From contig NZ_JAGRRD010000001.1 of the NCBI RefSeq assembly GCF_018122735.1, positions 2,584,539-2,648,538 of the forward strand: a stretch of 64,000 nt of DNA, read 5' to 3'. Below, one piece after another: positions 62,035-64,000 of the stretch (position 1 is the stretch's first letter; each line of letters begins with the position of its first letter). This DNA is from Azoarcus sp. L1K30 (GTDB taxonomy: Bacteria; Pseudomonadota; Gammaproteobacteria; Burkholderiales; Rhodocyclaceae). A program made the position numbers and the translations under genes. The notes beneath the pieces are model-generated. The model did no database searches and was not told where the DNA came from. It saw only the letters and a program-made list of their open reading frames with translations.

Positions 62035-62649
62035 TCACTTGTCACTGACCGCCAGCCTGACCCCGAGCCCGGCAAACGCCGCAGCGAAACCTTGGCGAAG
62101 CCAGCGCTGAACGGCAGCGGACTCGATGACATGGCGCCGAAACGCATGCGCCACGCTGCCATAGACGACGAAGACAACGAAGGTCATCGCCATGAAGATG
62201 GCGCTCAAGGTGAGTAGTTGAAGCACCGGCCGTGCAGCGCCCGGCTCGACGAACTGGGGCAGAAACGCCAGGAAGAAGATCGTCAGCTTCGGGTTCAGGA
62301 TGTTCAGCAGAAAGGCCTTCAATACGATGCTTGACCGGCCCACCCGAGCCACCGTACCGTCCACCGCGAAAGCCGACGGATCGCGCCAGGTGGCATAGGC
62401 GATGTAGAAAAGATAAGCAACACCCGCATACTTGAGCACCTGAAACGCCAGCGCGCTCGTGTGCATGACGGCGGCCAGTCCGAGGATCGTGGCCGCCAGG
62501 TGGGGCACGATGCCTGCCGTGCAGCCAATGCTCGCGTAGATGCTTGCCGCTCGCCCCTGCACGATGCCCGTGGACACGGTGTAGATCACGCCCGTACCTG
62601 GAATGAGTACGACCACCAGAGAAGTGAAGAGAAATTCGGGGCTGATCAT
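62035..62649 (-). CDS. LysE/RhtB family amino acid exporter
   Basis: 204 aa from ATG 62649 (MISPEFLFTSLVVVLIPGTG). The helix-1 motif VVVLIPGTGVIYTVSTGIVQ with the following GRAASIYASIGCTAGI is diagnostic for LysE/RhtB. KAFLLNILNPKLTIFFLAFL in the second half is the second conserved motif. Six membrane helices are predicted. It exports amino acids or homoserine-like compounds. The following gene is an aspartate racemase, so export of a D- or L-amino acid is one reading, inferred only from neighbourhood. Confidence 0.92.
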   Translation of the reverse strand: MISPEFLFTSLVVVLIPGTGVIYTVSTGIVQGRAASIYASIGCTAGIVPHLAATILGLAAVMHTSALAFQVLKYAGVAYLFYIAYATWRDPSAFAVDGTVARVGRSSIVLKAFLLNILNPKLTIFFLAFLPQFVEPGAARPVLQLLTLSAIFMAMTFVVFVVYGSVAHAFRRHVIESAAVQRWLRQGFAAAFAGLGVRLAVSDK

Positions 62650-62776
62650 GTAGGCGCTCCAGGGCGTGGCGACATCAGCCGCTACACTGCCACACAATGC
62701 CGCAGTCACCAACCCGCACGGCATTCAACGCAGGCAGGACGGATCGCGTGCCGGATCATCCCGCCCGCACCGCAGC

Positions 62777-63364
62777 TCAGCCCGTGCCCGCGAGCACCTC
62801 TGCGACCCGCGCCCGCAGTTGCGGAAGCAGCTCCACTTCAAACCAGGGATTTCGACGCAACCAGAGATTGTTGCGTGGGCTCGGATGGGGCAAGGGGACG
62901 ACGTGGGGCCAGTGCTCGCGCCAGGACTGGACCGCACGCGTCACCGATGCATCAGCATCGGGCAAATGGTAAGCCTGCGCGTACTGGCCGATGACGAGCG
63001 TGAGCCGCAAATCAACCAGATGACGCAGCAGCTGCTCACGCCACGCCGGTGCGCACTCCCGCCGTGGCGGAAGATCGCCCGCCTTGCCGGTGCCGGGAAA
63101 ACAGAATCCCATTGGCAGGATGGCCACCTGCTTCGGGTCGTAGAAGACGTCCGGGGCGACGCCAAGCCAATCGCGAAGACGATCGCCACTCGCGTCCGCG
63201 AACGGCATGCCGGATTCATGAACCTTCCGCCCCGGCGCCTGCCCCGCGATCAGAATGCGCGCATGTGGGTGAAACTGCAGGATTGGCCGCGGACCGAGCG
63301 GCAGATGCGCCGCACAGATCGTACAGCGGCGCACTTCGCTCAACAGCGATGTAAGCGATGCCAA
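62777..63364 (-). CDS. Uracil-DNA glycosylase superfamily protein (four-cysteine type)
   Basis: 195 aa. Motif A reads ILIAGQAPGRKVHESGMPFA. Motif B near the end reads VPLPHPSPRNNLWLRRNPWF, with the conserved HPSPRN. Four cysteines (two in RRCTICAAH, then MGFCFPGTG and RRECAPAW) fit an iron-sulfur cluster as in family 4-type glycosylases. It removes uracil from DNA in base-excision repair. The starting Met at 63364 is plausible. It is shorter than polymerase-linked family 4 enzymes but matches the compact proteobacterial form. Confidence 0.85.
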   Translation of the reverse strand: MASLTSLLSEVRRCTICAAHLPLGPRPILQFHPHARILIAGQAPGRKVHESGMPFADASGDRLRDWLGVAPDVFYDPKQVAILPMGFCFPGTGKAGDLPPRRECAPAWREQLLRHLVDLRLTLVIGQYAQAYHLPDADASVTRAVQSWREHWPHVVPLPHPSPRNNLWLRRNPWFEVELLPQLRARVAEVLAGTG

Positions 63365-63542
63365 GCTTGAACCTCCATCTCAAATTCGAGGAAGCGCAAC
63401 GGAGGCACCCACGTTGCGGCACCATCTCGGTCAATACTCGATGACCGCTCAGCGCACGTCGGACGCCCCCTACCCCGTGACGTTCGGCAGGCAGCATGCA
63501 GTGCTACACCGCTTAATCCAGGACTGTGGTCCCCGAATCGGC

Positions 63543-63731
63543 CTACTTCTTAGGGTCAGTTGCCTTTTCCACGGCATCACCCGCTTTCTCGACTGCCTCA
63601 TCGACTTTTTTTCCGGCACGCTCCATAGGCCCCTCTTTTTCGCACCCCGCGAGGACGAGCGGAGCGGCCAGCAACAACGCCACGGCCCACTTGCCAAGCA
63701 CAACGGATCGAGCATTCGATTTCATGTTCAT
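63543..63731 (-). CDS. Small entericidin-like lipoprotein
   Basis: 62 aa. A signal peptide with lipobox VLAGC (WAVALLLAAPLVLAGC) is followed by a short charged helix (GKKVDEAVEKAGDAVEKATD) of heptad-like Ala/Glu/Lys repeats. This matches the small Lpp- or entericidin-like lipoproteins widespread in proteobacteria. The mature protein of about 32 residues would sit in the outer or inner membrane. GGAG lies just upstream of ATG 63731; ATG 63725 is an alternative start. Function is unknown. Confidence 0.75.
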   Translation of the reverse strand: MNMKSNARSVVLGKWAVALLLAAPLVLAGCEKEGPMERAGKKVDEAVEKAGDAVEKATDPKK

Positions 63732-64000
63732 GGATCTCCATTCAAAGACGCAGTCTGTAGCTTAGAACATGGAATCTCATGGCGAAAACAATCCCCTGAC
63801 GACCGGCCATGCGAATCACCACATCTAACTGCACGGCAGACTTCTTTGCCTGCCCTTGGTCAGACTTGTTTCGATCCCGCAAATTTGGCAAGGCAGAGCC
63901 CGTCTTCGGCAACCCACGCCATAGCGAGGCAGGGGCTTTCGCTGCGAGCGCCGTAAGCGCCCGGCGAACCCGTCTTGCCGTTTCGCTCAGGCGCAGTGGC
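63732..64000. other. Window end, no supported gene
   Basis: About 270 bp. On the minus strand a 46-codon frame is open from the window edge to TGA at 63860. No motif, start or ribosome-binding site supports it, and the strand of any next gene cannot be seen. Confidence 0.4.

Noticed and set aside
63860..64000. Minus-strand frame open from the window edge to TGA at 63860
   Set aside because: Only 46 codons visible with no motif. It may be the tail of a gene or noncoding sequence.
1..64000. CRISPR arrays, transposases, integrases, phage genes and tRNA or rRNA genes
   Set aside because: Looked for by eye and not seen. Short direct repeats at regular spacing, IS-type ORFs and tRNA cloverleaf signatures were not found, though a covariance-model search would be needed to be sure for tRNAs and small RNAs.

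Overview
GC-rich, densely packed bacterial chromosome segment of about 57 protein genes. Gene content points to a free-living betaproteobacterium, most likely of the Azoarcus/Thauera/Aromatoleum group: LPS-core glycosyltransferases, TRAP transporters, 3-hydroxybutyrate oligomer and PHB-type hydrolases, a fused glucosylglycerol-phosphate synthase/phosphatase, a PEP-CTERM protein and a TrpS with a C-terminal extension. The taxonomic call is inference from gene content. I see no rRNA, tRNA, CRISPR array, transposase or phage gene.

Layout. 1-5.4 kb: surface polysaccharide/LPS genes on the + strand (GT29-like fragment, pyruvyl transferase, heptosyltransferase-like, two GT4 enzymes, NodB deacetylase). 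5.4-10.3 kb: murB, a PACE efflux gene, a compact two-component pair and trpS, all on the minus strand. 10.5-15 kb: MFS transporter, bifunctional ggpPS and an MscS channel, an osmoadaptation block. 15-28 kb: a catabolic island built around a GntR/FCD regulator. A minus-strand operon (TRAP dctPQM, amidase, TauE-type exporter) lies to its left, and a plus-strand operon (a second TRAP dctPQM, maleate-isomerase-like enzyme, hydantoinase, FAH-fold hydratase, hydantoin racemase) to its right. The left promoter region and the region upstream of the second operon carry similar TTGYATACAA-like palindromes, so the halves may share a regulator. 28-37 kb: 3HB-oligomer hydrolase, MFS, DOMON-like protein, NamZ-like muramidase, a divergent PRPP synthetase, small enzymes and a PHB-depolymerase-family esterase. 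37-40.5 kb: MFS/spermidine-synthase fusion overlapping a 2OG-Fe(II) oxygenase. 40.7-47.4 kb: a Tat-exported PCuAC-like protein without its copper ligands, a large secreted PHP-type hydrolase, a PEP-CTERM protein, then a tight operon of a membrane-anchored PpiC-like protein and three HupE/UreJ-type proteins. 47.4-49.3 kb: two cell-envelope proteins sharing a C-terminal motif and an AHSA1 protein. 49.6-55.8 kb: chemoreceptor, EF-hand-rich protein and a Cache-GAF-HD-GYP phosphodiesterase. 55.8-63.7 kb: mixed small hydrolases, a DUF4336-GNAT fusion, a metallo-beta-lactamase-fold protein, a cysteine-dioxygenase-like cupin, aspartate racemase plus LysE exporter, a uracil-DNA glycosylase and a small lipoprotein.

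The best candidates for undescribed systems are the 40.7-47.4 kb export/metal-transport locus and the dual-TRAP cyclic-amide or imide island at 15-28 kb. For both, membership is clear from the sequence but the substrate is not.
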